Source: Mucilaginibacter mallensis
GTDB lineage: Bacteria > Bacteroidota > Bacteroidia > Sphingobacteriales > Sphingobacteriaceae
Length of the DNA stretch: 64,000 nt
Assembly (NCBI RefSeq): GCF_900105165.1
Contig: NZ_LT629740.1
Location: forward strand, 3,224,001-3,288,000
Reading direction: 5' to 3'
Both the position numbers and the translations under genes were made by a program. Of this stretch, positions 25,701 through 34,307 are shown piece after piece (the stretch's first letter is position 1; the number at the start of each line of letters is the position of its first letter). A model generated the notes under the pieces. It searched no databases and was not told where the DNA came from. It saw only the letters and a program-made list of their open reading frames with translations.

Positions 25701-28034
25701 ATGAGAAAATTATCTAAATCCATCACTGATCTTAAACCCTTTTATGACGTAGTAATTATAGGCAGCGGCTACGGCGGAAGCATAGCGGCAAGTCGCTTTT
25801 CGCGGGCGGGGCTGAAAGTTTGTCTGCTTGAAAAGGGTAAGGAATTTCAGCCGGGCGAATACCCGGTTACCTTAATGGAAGCCGAAGGTGAGATGCAATT
25901 AAACACCGACATTAGTAAAGCCGATAAAAATGGTCTGTATGATATCCATGTTGGACAAGGTATATCTGTATTTAAAGGCTGCGGACTGGGCGGTACTTCG
26001 CAGGTTAACGCAGGCGTGGTTATTAAACCGGAGGACCGTGTGTTTCTGGATGATAGGTGGCCATCGGCAATAAGGAATGATATGGCTAGCTTACAGGATG
26101 GCTATAACAAGGCATGGGATATGCTAAAACCATCTGCTTATCCGGCAAACACACCCGGTTATCCCGAGTTGGCCAAATCAAAGGCTATGCAGATATCCGC
26201 AGAAAAAATGAACCAGCCTTTTTATTATACAGATATCAATGTATCATTTAAAACAGGCATTAACCACGTTGGCGTTCAGCAAAACCAATGTGTTAATTGC
26301 GGCGATTGTGTTACCGGATGCAATCATTTTGCCAAGAACACCCTAATTATGAATTACTTACCCGACGCCGTAAACAACGGGGCCGAAATATTCTGTAATA
26401 TTAATGTTGATCATGTTGAACAGTCGGCCAATAACTGGATTACCTATTTTGATGTTTTTGGTAACGACAGGGATAAATTTAAAGCGCCGCTAATGTTTGT
26501 ACGCTCGGCTAACGTAATAATTGCCGGTGGCGCATTGGGCAGTACAGAGATTTTATTGCGGTCAAAACAAAACGGTTTGTCAGTTTCATCAAAATTAGGA
26601 GATCATTTTACAGGTAATGGCGATGTTTTGGGCTTTGCCTATAACTGCGAAGAACCCATTAATGGTATGGGCTTAGGCACTTTGTGGAACGACGACAAAT
26701 ATGAACCTGTCGGCCCGTGTATTACCAGCGTTATTGATATGCGTAATCAACCCGTACTGGATGATGGGATGACCTTTGAAGAAGGAAGTGTGCCCGCTCC
26801 TATTGTTTCCATGCTGAATTTAGCCCTGATGTCGTTATCAGCTACAATTGGGCATAATACTACAGGAGTTTTTTCTAACTGGCTAAGAGATTGCGGCGAA
26901 GAGGCTAAAAGCCTCATCAGTGGACCCTACCATGGCGCTACCAGCCATACACAAACCTATTTGATTATGACGCATGATGATTGCAGCGGTGTAATGAGTT
27001 TAAATAATGGATACTTTTCCATTAACTGGCCCGGTGTTGGCAAGGAGGCTATTTTCCAGAAAGTAAGCCAAGCCATGACCGATGCAACCGAAGCTTTAGG
27101 GGGCGTATTTATTAAGGATCTGGTATGGGAAAAGGCATTAGATTATGAATTAGTAACCGTACACCCGCTCGGTGGTTGCAGCATGGCCGAAGATGCCACA
27201 CAGGGCGTAACCAATGATATCGGCAACGTATTTTCAGGCACAGATGGGCAGGCAACACATGCAGGCTTATATGTGTTGGATGGCTCTATAATCCCGCTGC
27301 CACTGGGCACAAATCCATTATTCACCATTTCAGCAGTTGCTGAACGCGCCTGTAACATTATCATAAAAAACATGGGTCTTGAAACGACTTATGATTTTCC
27401 TCCTGTGGTTTCCAATTTAACCATTCCAGCACCGGCAGTTCAGTTTACTGAAACCATGAAAGGCTTTTTCAGTGTAGGCGAAAAAGATGATTTTGAGGTG
27501 GGTTATACAGCTGGCGAACAGCATTGCTCCCCTATATTATTTACGCTCACCATCCAAACAGAAAGCATGGACATTTTCGTTGCCGATCCTGAACATAAAG
27601 GCTATATGAGCGGAACCGTGGTTGCCCCTGCTTTGTCAGACAAGCCATTAACTGTAAGCGATGGCCTGTTTAACCTCTTTGTAAAAGATGCCGACAATCC
27701 CGAACATCTGAAAATGAAATATAATATGACGCTTAATACGCATGATGGCAAGCAATTTTATTTTTACGGATATAAAAAGGTTGATGGCAATTCTCCGTTT
27801 GATCTTTGGAATGATACGACCGTACTTTATACAACAGTTTATGAGGATGAAGCCAAAAACAATGTATTAGGAAAAGGTATTTTAAAGATAGCCGCGCAGG
27901 ACTTCGCAACGCAAATGACTACCATGAAAACAGTGAATACCAGCAGTATGATGGAAAGCCTAAAAGCGATGGAACCATTCTCAAAGTTTTTTAGCGAAGA
28001 GCTTATTGACACCTATTTCAAGAAATTCTTTTAA
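25701..28034 (+). CDS. cholesterol oxidase-like GMC oxidoreductase
   Basis: 777 residues from ATG at 25701; the open frame extends upstream into the previous gene, but YDVVIIGSGYGGSIAASRFS should lie near the N-terminus. The FAD-binding Rossmann motif is followed by a GLGGTSQVNAGV block, a CVNCGDCVTGC cluster at residues 197-207, and the C-terminal GMC signature VHPLGGCSMAED and YVLDGSIIPLPLGTNP. Residues from about 580 onward form a beta-rich extra domain (ending EELIDTYFKKFF) also known in long cholesterol oxidase-like proteins. It probably oxidises a hydroxyl of a hydrophobic or sterol-like compound. No signal peptide is seen. It lies 12 bases before the metallophosphoesterase. Confidence 0.85.
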   Translation: MRKLSKSITDLKPFYDVVIIGSGYGGSIAASRFSRAGLKVCLLEKGKEFQPGEYPVTLMEAEGEMQLNTDISKADKNGLYDIHVGQGISVFKGCGLGGTSQVNAGVVIKPEDRVFLDDRWPSAIRNDMASLQDGYNKAWDMLKPSAYPANTPGYPELAKSKAMQISAEKMNQPFYYTDINVSFKTGINHVGVQQNQCVNCGDCVTGCNHFAKNTLIMNYLPDAVNNGAEIFCNINVDHVEQSANNWITYFDVFGNDRDKFKAPLMFVRSANVIIAGGALGSTEILLRSKQNGLSVSSKLGDHFTGNGDVLGFAYNCEEPINGMGLGTLWNDDKYEPVGPCITSVIDMRNQPVLDDGMTFEEGSVPAPIVSMLNLALMSLSATIGHNTTGVFSNWLRDCGEEAKSLISGPYHGATSHTQTYLIMTHDDCSGVMSLNNGYFSINWPGVGKEAIFQKVSQAMTDATEALGGVFIKDLVWEKALDYELVTVHPLGGCSMAEDATQGVTNDIGNVFSGTDGQATHAGLYVLDGSIIPLPLGTNPLFTISAVAERACNIIIKNMGLETTYDFPPVVSNLTIPAPAVQFTETMKGFFSVGEKDDFEVGYTAGEQHCSPILFTLTIQTESMDIFVADPEHKGYMSGTVVAPALSDKPLTVSDGLFNLFVKDADNPEHLKMKYNMTLNTHDGKQFYFYGYKKVDGNSPFDLWNDTTVLYTTVYEDEAKNNVLGKGILKIAAQDFATQMTTMKTVNTSSMMESLKAMEPFSKFFSEELIDTYFKKFF

Positions 28035-28046
28035 TCGAAACCGTTA

Positions 28047-29324
28047 ATGGAACAACAAGATATAAATAAACAACCCAATCGTACGCAGGATGATTATTTT
28101 GATATGACGCATAGTCCGCTATTAAACCATCTGCGTACGGAAACTAAAAAATCAAAATACGAAACACCTGCCAATAAGATCGGTGACTTCCTTGCAAAAA
28201 GGCTTTGGACCTGGTTTTATTATTATTTTTCGAGCCGACTGGGGCGCAATTACCCATACCCAACTTATACCGGTACAGATAAAGGCATTTACAACATCAA
28301 ACCAACAGATACCGATACGGTAACTATTGCCATTGTTGCCGATTGGGGCACTGACACTACACAATCTTTTGATGTAGCCCGTAAAATGGAGGAACATAAC
28401 CCCGATTATACCATCCATTTAGGCGATACTTACTATGTGGGCGCTCCCCATGAAATTGAACAGAACTTTACCAAACCCGGCTCACCCTGGGTAAGGGGTA
28501 GTAAAGGCAGTTTCGCGCTTTTAGGTAATCATGAAATGTATGCCAGGGGGATCGCATTTTTCAAGAAGCTGTTGCCCACTTTGGGTATAAAAGATGAAAC
28601 AGGAAATTATGCAGGGCAGAAAGCAGGGTTTTTCTGTCTTGAAAATGAACATTGGCGAATATTGGGTTTAGATACCGGGTACTACTCCATAGGTAAAATA
28701 CCTATTATAGAATTGCTGCCAGGATGTGGGCCAGACTCCCATTTCGACAAAAAACTGATACAATGGCTTTATGAAGATCTGAAACTGAATGATGCAAATG
28801 ACAAAAGAGGCTTACTCATCCTAACCCATCAGCAATATATCACCGCTTTTAAGGACGAAGGTGAATACCTGGTACCTGCTGAGCAATTGGCCAAACTCAT
28901 TGGTAAAACCCGCCCGGTTGTATGGATCTGGGGGCATGAGCACAAATTTTCCATATATGAAAAAGCACAGGTAAACGGCGGCATAACAGCCTATGGAAGA
29001 TGTATAGGGCATGGCGGTATGCCTATTGAGCTGAATACATTTGAACGTAATAGCAACAGTCACGGCAACTCAAAACTGGTAATGGTTGATACGAGGCCAC
29101 AACCGGGAAGCGATACCTATCCACTGGGATATAATGGATATACGGTTCTTACTTTACAAAACAACCAGTTGGAGATCGGTTATTTTGATGTAAATGGAAA
29201 GCTTTTTTCCGAATTATGGACGGCAGATACCACAACCGGGGATATTAAAGGATCAATTGATGTACCCGATTCAACAGCTTTAAAAACGGTTGACAATAAA
29301 CCCTGGACTGACGCTGTGAAATAA
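28047..29324 (+). CDS. calcineurin-like metallophosphoesterase
   Basis: 425 residues, no signal peptide. Metal-binding blocks are all present: VADWGTDTTQ (Asp), IHLGDTYYVG, LLGNHEMYARG (GNHE), LTHQQYI and WGHEHKFSIY (GHEH), in the order of the dimetal calcineurin-like fold. The variant D-x-G instead of D-x-H at the first block (VADWG) is seen in several bacterial members. The N-terminal 75 residues are charged and Tyr-rich (WFYYYFSSRLGRNYPYP) with no known domain. It is 12 bases from the GMC gene and the last gene of the cassette. Substrate unknown. Confidence 0.87.
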   Translation: MEQQDINKQPNRTQDDYFDMTHSPLLNHLRTETKKSKYETPANKIGDFLAKRLWTWFYYYFSSRLGRNYPYPTYTGTDKGIYNIKPTDTDTVTIAIVADWGTDTTQSFDVARKMEEHNPDYTIHLGDTYYVGAPHEIEQNFTKPGSPWVRGSKGSFALLGNHEMYARGIAFFKKLLPTLGIKDETGNYAGQKAGFFCLENEHWRILGLDTGYYSIGKIPIIELLPGCGPDSHFDKKLIQWLYEDLKLNDANDKRGLLILTHQQYITAFKDEGEYLVPAEQLAKLIGKTRPVVWIWGHEHKFSIYEKAQVNGGITAYGRCIGHGGMPIELNTFERNSNSHGNSKLVMVDTRPQPGSDTYPLGYNGYTVLTLQNNQLEIGYFDVNGKLFSELWTADTTTGDIKGSIDVPDSTALKTVDNKPWTDAVK

Positions 29325-29341
29325 ATGAGGGCAAGAATAAC

Positions 29342-30121
29342 TTAAAATAGTTTCTGTGCGAAAATATTGAGCACCTCCATCAAAATCAGGATGATAACGA
29401 TCAGCTCAAGCCGGTAACTATTCCTGTATTGTAGCAGATCCCTGAAAAGTTCGTAGTTATCTTTTATAATATTTAATCCCTCCTGAATGTTCCTGAACCT
29501 TTCTTTAAGGTCGAAGGTGCGTTTCAGATCGTTGTGGATTTTATTAAGGTTCTCATCCTCCCAGGTTTCGGGAGGTGAATCGAATATATAAAGGTTTTCG
29601 GCGATACGGTTTTTTAACAAAAGTGTTCGGCCGATGTATTTTTTGAGACTGGTGCCCGATATATTTAAGCGACCGTTTGTTTCCAATATCTGGGTATGAT
29701 AGTTTGTTTCTTCCATGAGTTTGGTGGTTTGCTCATGGTAATAATCAAGTGCTACGGATTGTGAAACATTCAGCATAATTAAACGCAACACTTCAATATC
29801 ATGCCCGATGATCTCAATTGAGTTAAAACCTATCTTATTTCTTCCGGCATTTGTCAATATCTTAAATTCCTCTTCCAAACTCTGCTCAAATTTATTTTTG
29901 CAATAGGGCGATATCAGCCTTAAAAACTCTGAGATCTTAACCGCATCATAATTTAAAAAGCAAACTACGCCATATTTAAACACGTAGATATATTGCCCGT
30001 CGCCGGTAATATAAAACAACTCATCCGTATCGCTAAAATATAATTCCGACTTAAAAACAGACTTCAGCATTTTTATGTCAATGCCATCAGCCACCTGATA
30101 TGATAAAACTTGTTGTAACAT
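29342..30121 (-). CDS. RMD1/DUF155-family protein
   Basis: 259 residues. The N-terminal half carries a YIYVFKYGVVCFLNYD stretch and the C-terminal half an RIAENLYIFDSPPETWED motif, both typical of RMD1/DUF155 proteins, with a predicted coiled region and a C-terminal membrane helix (LELIVIILILMEVLNIFAQ). Eukaryotic relatives are mitochondrial or sporulation proteins; bacterial function is unknown. It is convergent with the metallophosphoesterase (17-base gap) and stands alone on the minus strand. Confidence 0.8.
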   Translation of the reverse strand: MLQQVLSYQVADGIDIKMLKSVFKSELYFSDTDELFYITGDGQYIYVFKYGVVCFLNYDAVKISEFLRLISPYCKNKFEQSLEEEFKILTNAGRNKIGFNSIEIIGHDIEVLRLIMLNVSQSVALDYYHEQTTKLMEETNYHTQILETNGRLNISGTSLKKYIGRTLLLKNRIAENLYIFDSPPETWEDENLNKIHNDLKRTFDLKERFRNIQEGLNIIKDNYELFRDLLQYRNSYRLELIVIILILMEVLNIFAQKLF

Positions 30122-30252
30122 ATTATTAGGTTGTAGTAATACCTCGCATTGTTACGCAATACTAATTGCAATAATAAATAAGCGGTATTACTATAAAGTT
30201 ACGAAACCTATTCGTCACAAACGGTTAATACGGAATTTAATGTCCTATCCTG

Positions 30253-31080
30253 TTATTCAAATACCACTGTTTTGTTTTTGTAAACAAATACCCGGTCTTC
30301 AAACACAAGCTTTAGCGCTTTGGCTAATACGGCGGTTTCAATTTCTTTACCGGCCTGTACCATATCTGCAGCGGTAAAGGAATGGTTTACCGGGATGATC
30401 TGCTGCGCAATGATAGGGCCCTCATCCAGTTCATCTGAAACAAAATGCGCGGTTGCCCCTATCAGCTTAACACCACGCTCAAAAGCCTGCCTGTACGGGT
30501 TTGAACCGATGAATGCGGGCAAAAACGAATGATGTATATTAATGATGCGCATGGAAAACTTTGCAACTATTGCCGGGGAAAGTATGCGCATGAATTTCGC
30601 CAATACAATATAATCAGGGTTATATTGGTCAATTATCGCGGCTACCTTTTCCTCAAATTCAGGTTTGCTGATATTTTCATGCGAAACGGTGTAATATGGC
30701 ATATCAAAACGCTCGCATATGCCTTGTAATATGGCATGGTTACCGATTACACATTGCACGGTAGCGCCAAAGGTGCCGAAATAATTACGGATCAATATAT
30801 CAGCCAGGCAATGGTATTCCTTACTTACCATAACCACTACCTTTTTGCTGGGTTTGGGGTTTATGGATACAATTGCATCTGGCGGCAATACCTCTTTAAT
30901 ATAGTTTTCAAGCAATAGTTCATCCTTCCCATCATCAATATTAAGGCGCATAAAGAACATGTTTTCTACCTTGTCCACATGTTCGCGCATGGAAATAATA
31001 TTAAGCTGATGTTTCGCCAGGATTGCTGAGATGGATGCAACCAGGCCAACCTGGTCTTTGCACTGAATAACTATTATCAT
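30253..31080 (-). CDS. purU: formyltetrahydrofolate deformylase
   Basis: 275 residues: an N-terminal ACT domain (MIIVIQCKDQVGLVASISAI) followed by a formyltransferase-type catalytic domain with NIHHSFLPAFIG (His), NPYRQAFERGVKLIGATAHF and DELDEGPIIAQQ. PurU hydrolyses 10-formyl-tetrahydrofolate to formate and THF, supplying formate for purine synthesis and balancing one-carbon pools. Length and motif order are normal for PurU and longer than for GAR transformylase (PurN), which lacks the ACT domain. It is monocistronic here, 131 bases from the RMD1 gene start. Confidence 0.93.
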   Translation of the reverse strand: MIIVIQCKDQVGLVASISAILAKHQLNIISMREHVDKVENMFFMRLNIDDGKDELLLENYIKEVLPPDAIVSINPKPSKKVVVMVSKEYHCLADILIRNYFGTFGATVQCVIGNHAILQGICERFDMPYYTVSHENISKPEFEEKVAAIIDQYNPDYIVLAKFMRILSPAIVAKFSMRIINIHHSFLPAFIGSNPYRQAFERGVKLIGATAHFVSDELDEGPIIAQQIIPVNHSFTAADMVQAGKEIETAVLAKALKLVFEDRVFVYKNKTVVFE

Positions 31081-31178
31081 GTGATGAATAAGAAAGCTGT
31101 AAATATATAAACTGCTATTTATTAAAACGATGTATTTAGCTGTTCAATTTTTATCTAATAATTCAGGAATATTATCAT

Positions 31179-31209
31179 AAAAAAAGGGCAGTTATTTTAC
31201 TAACTCCCC
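31179..31209 (-). terminator. intrinsic terminator of the PUL
   Basis: On the minus strand GGGGAGTTA and TAACTGCCC form a 9-bp stem with one mismatch (31201-31209 with 31186-31194), followed by seven T. It lies 29 bases after the glycoside hydrolase stop and should end the PUL transcript. Confidence 0.68.
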
Positions 31210-31237
31210 TCCTGCTCATACACATTTATTTAACCCA

Positions 31238-33004
31238 TTATTTTTTATCGACCACTAAAAACACTACTCCCCTTGCGGGTACAGTAACTTTTATACCTCC
31301 GCTTGTACTTGTTGAGTATGCAGCCAGGGATGCATAACTGCTCGGGCCACCATAATTTATTGACGGGCCATTACCGTTCACCAATACCTGGCCCGAGAAA
31401 TCGCCATTATCGGTACCGCCATGCAGTGTGTAGTAATAATAGTTACTGCCCGTATAATAGTTTTTAAAGCTCACATTTACAGTCGCATCACTTTCGCTAG
31501 TATTCACTACTACTACCCCTGCTTGCCCTGAGCTGAATGAGGAAGCATAACTAACTATACTTGAGCTGCCCGAAACTGATGAGCTGATCATCCTATCACC
31601 AAAAAATTTCTGGAAATAGTACATGTAGTAAAACGCCGGGCGCGGCGTAAAATCCGTAACGTTTGGCTGTCCGTAACTAAATAGCCCCTGGTCATCGCCA
31701 GGAGATGTGGTGCTCCAGCCATTCGCCAGGTCCCAGCGGCTGGCTTCACCATATTGGTCTTTGATTGTTTCGCCCAATACCATTACCGCGTGTACACCCG
31801 CAACATTTGATATTTGCTGCTGCGATCCGGTTGAAAAAATATTCCACTCCGTTAAAGCGATTGGTTTTTGTGTTACACCAGCTGTTTGAATAGAAGTTTT
31901 CACAAAATTCATTAATGTTGATGATGATGCCGCTGCCGTATTAAAAATGGTTAACGCGCTCGAGTTTTCATTATAATTTGTATAATAATTATGCACGATG
32001 AAAAAATCAGCCGCGTTACCAATTGCGCCAAGTACTCCGGGGTTCCAATTGCTCACTCCCTCTGCGTTATTCGCATCTGGAGTTTCATGCAATACTGCGC
32101 CTATTTGTATGGTGGCGCCTATCTGAGCAGCCGCATTCCGCATAGAGTCTGCAAAAACTAAAAACTGTTGCCCGTATAATGCCCCGGTAAGTATTGCGGG
32201 CTGCCCATCCTGATTTTTGGTTACATCAATACGGTAACATGCTTCCCAGTTACCATAGCACTCGTTACCAATTTCCCAAAATTTGGTACGACCTTTATCA
32301 TACCTAACCCATTGCGCTGCCAAATGCGCGGCAGTTTGCACAGGGGTTGGCCCGGTACCATAACGGGCATAAGCATAGTTAACAGTAATTATGCCGGTGC
32401 TTTTTGTTTTTTGTAATAGGCTATAATAATTATCAAGGCTAAGCGACCAGCTATCGGTAACCTGTCCGCTCCAATACCCGGTAGTGGTGTTGGGTGTTCC
32501 ATCAGCATTTAATAATTGGGCAGGAACATCTGCCGGGTGCCCGCCTGATGGGGAATTCCAGAAATAAACGTCAGATAAACTCCCACCCGGCGCCCTTATT
32601 ATGTTGGGCGAAAGATTGGTTATATCGGTAACAACCCCGGCACCTGTATATTGCCCGGTAAATGGATTAATATTATTACCAAACATATACTTTGAAACTT
32701 TTGATACTACCTGGCTATAATCGGCTGTTACCGTAATTGATGTTGTTGCCGATGGCTTGGCAGCAGCCTGTGTAGATGGTGCAGTAAAAGTTCTGGCCTG
32801 CCAATCATTCAAAAAAAATCCCTGTGTTGCCGCAACTGACGGATCAGTGGGCGACGTAATTGGACCGATTGCCCCGCCATTACCCTGATCGGTAGTTGTA
32901 GTGGTCGTCGTTGTACCCGTATTATTGTTACTTTTTTTGCATGCCATTATCGCTATCAACGCAATAAACATTATCGCGCTAACTGTCCTCGTCATCATCT
33001 GCAT
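31238..33004 (-). CDS. clan-A-like glycoside hydrolase lipoprotein (GH51/GH39/GH79-like)
   Basis: 588 residues. A lipoprotein signal (IMFIALIAIMACKKS) and a poly-Thr linker precede the catalytic part. Motifs suggest a (beta/alpha)8 retaining enzyme: NIIRAPGGSLSDVYFW, KFWEIGNECYGNWE (Glu248, acid/base) and IALTEWNIFS (Glu386, nucleophile). The C-terminal 120 residues form a beta-rich domain (VVVNTSESDATVNVSFKNY) as in arabinofuranosidases and related enzymes. It is probably on the cell surface as last gene of the SusC/SusD locus. A plant-cell-wall pentose or uronic substrate is plausible beside xylAB, but the CAZy family is uncertain. Confidence 0.78.
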   Translation of the reverse strand: MQMMTRTVSAIMFIALIAIMACKKSNNNTGTTTTTTTTDQGNGGAIGPITSPTDPSVAATQGFFLNDWQARTFTAPSTQAAAKPSATTSITVTADYSQVVSKVSKYMFGNNINPFTGQYTGAGVVTDITNLSPNIIRAPGGSLSDVYFWNSPSGGHPADVPAQLLNADGTPNTTTGYWSGQVTDSWSLSLDNYYSLLQKTKSTGIITVNYAYARYGTGPTPVQTAAHLAAQWVRYDKGRTKFWEIGNECYGNWEACYRIDVTKNQDGQPAILTGALYGQQFLVFADSMRNAAAQIGATIQIGAVLHETPDANNAEGVSNWNPGVLGAIGNAADFFIVHNYYTNYNENSSALTIFNTAAASSSTLMNFVKTSIQTAGVTQKPIALTEWNIFSTGSQQQISNVAGVHAVMVLGETIKDQYGEASRWDLANGWSTTSPGDDQGLFSYGQPNVTDFTPRPAFYYMYYFQKFFGDRMISSSVSGSSSIVSYASSFSSGQAGVVVVNTSESDATVNVSFKNYYTGSNYYYYTLHGGTDNGDFSGQVLVNGNGPSINYGGPSSYASLAAYSTSTSGGIKVTVPARGVVFLVVDKK

Positions 33005-33023
33005 ATATTCTGTTTTTTTTTAG

Positions 33024-33056
33024 AAAAAAGCCACCACCGAAACCCACGGTGGCGGC
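33024..33056 (-). terminator. hairpin with T-run between SGBP and glycoside hydrolase genes
   Basis: On the minus strand GCCGCCACCG (33056-33047) pairs with CGGTGGTGGC (33039-33030) with one mismatch, followed by six T. It lies inside the putative PUL operon, so it may be a partial terminator that lowers expression of the hydrolase. Confidence 0.65.
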
Positions 33057-33086
33057 CATATTAACCCATTAACTTACTGTTATTTA

Positions 33087-34298
33087 TTATTTTACATCAA
33101 CCAAACCAATATCATCTATATTAAATACGCTGGCATTTCCGCTAAACTCCTGGAAAATTATAGCGCTTATTGATGATGGCAAAGGATTGTTCGAATCAAC
33201 CAAATTTGCTATAGGGATGATATAATCAGTCCACGCGCCTTCAGTAAGTATAATTTGAACAGAAACATTAAAATTATAGTTAAGCGAAACGCGAACAAGC
33301 TTGCCGTTGGTACCTTTACCGCCATATATTGAAAATTTAAATGCAGTATAAGGCCCTACGGGAGCGTTATTGCTTGGCCCGAGTACAAAGGCATCATAAC
33401 CGCCACCATAGGCTACTTTTATAGATGATGTACCTCTTTTAGCTACGGTTTGATCAATAGTTGGGGAGTTACTCCAGCCGTAATCATACCAGCCGCTTTC
33501 AAACTGATCTTCAAATATTGGTGTACTGAAACCAAATACGCCGTTGGCCTGGTGACTCGCTGATACATTATTACTTAATTCACTTGTACCTGCTGATAAC
33601 AACGGCCCGGTTCCAACACCACCGCCTTTTGTAGCCACAGTAGTAACCAGGATACGCCCGGCTGTAACTCCTGATGGCACTTTAACTTTTATTTCGGTAG
33701 GTGAGCTTGAAACTACTGTAGCGGGTATGGCACCAAAAGATACGCCTGATAATCCGTTAAATGTAGTTCCGGTGAGCGTAATAACATCCCCCGGATTACC
33801 GGCCAACTGATCAGCTGTTGTAATGATTGGTTGGGGCTGCTCAATTATAAAATTAAAATTGGCCCTGCCATGCGGGTTAACCACTGTAAGCACATTGCTG
33901 GTAGTACTGCTACTGTAAGGTACATTTGATGGTATGGTGATCTGCATAGTGGTATTTGACAGATATGCCGGGTTAAAATAGATGGAAACACCATTTAAGT
34001 ATACCGCGGTGGTAGTATTCAAATTTTCACCTATTATGGCATATAGCGTACCTATTTGGCCATCGGTAGTTGTTGAATCAAAGGCAGTAACACCAGCCTG
34101 GTTATATGTACTGCTTGAATCAAGTGTGATCTGGTGAACAACATTTGAATCAGTAACACTTTTATATACGGTGCGCACACGTGTTATAACAGGTGCGCCA
34201 TTACCTTCCCCGCTTTTTTTACAAGATGCTATACTAAATACTGCCGAAGCGGCCAGTACCAGGTAAAGTATAATTGATTTTATATTCATCTGTTTCAT
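33087..34298 (-). CDS. IPT/TIG-domain surface glycan-binding-like lipoprotein
   Basis: 403 residues with a lipoprotein signal (LVLAASAVFSIASCKKSG). Two Ig-like IPT/TIG domains follow, at about residues 40-155 and 155-245; the second contains the typical GNPGDVITLTGTTFNGLSGV. The C-terminal 150 residues form a separate beta-sandwich (FKFSIYGGKGTNGKLVRVSL) that may be a carbohydrate-binding module. Position directly after susD (9-base gap) is that of SusE/SGBP proteins, which hold glycan at the cell surface. Glycan-binding is inferred from position and fold. Confidence 0.8.
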   Translation of the reverse strand: MKQMNIKSIILYLVLAASAVFSIASCKKSGEGNGAPVITRVRTVYKSVTDSNVVHQITLDSSSTYNQAGVTAFDSTTTDGQIGTLYAIIGENLNTTTAVYLNGVSIYFNPAYLSNTTMQITIPSNVPYSSSTTSNVLTVVNPHGRANFNFIIEQPQPIITTADQLAGNPGDVITLTGTTFNGLSGVSFGAIPATVVSSSPTEIKVKVPSGVTAGRILVTTVATKGGGVGTGPLLSAGTSELSNNVSASHQANGVFGFSTPIFEDQFESGWYDYGWSNSPTIDQTVAKRGTSSIKVAYGGGYDAFVLGPSNNAPVGPYTAFKFSIYGGKGTNGKLVRVSLNYNFNVSVQIILTEGAWTDYIIPIANLVDSNNPLPSSISAIIFQEFSGNASVFNIDDIGLVDVK

Positions 34299-34307
34299 GT
34301 CTTTAAA

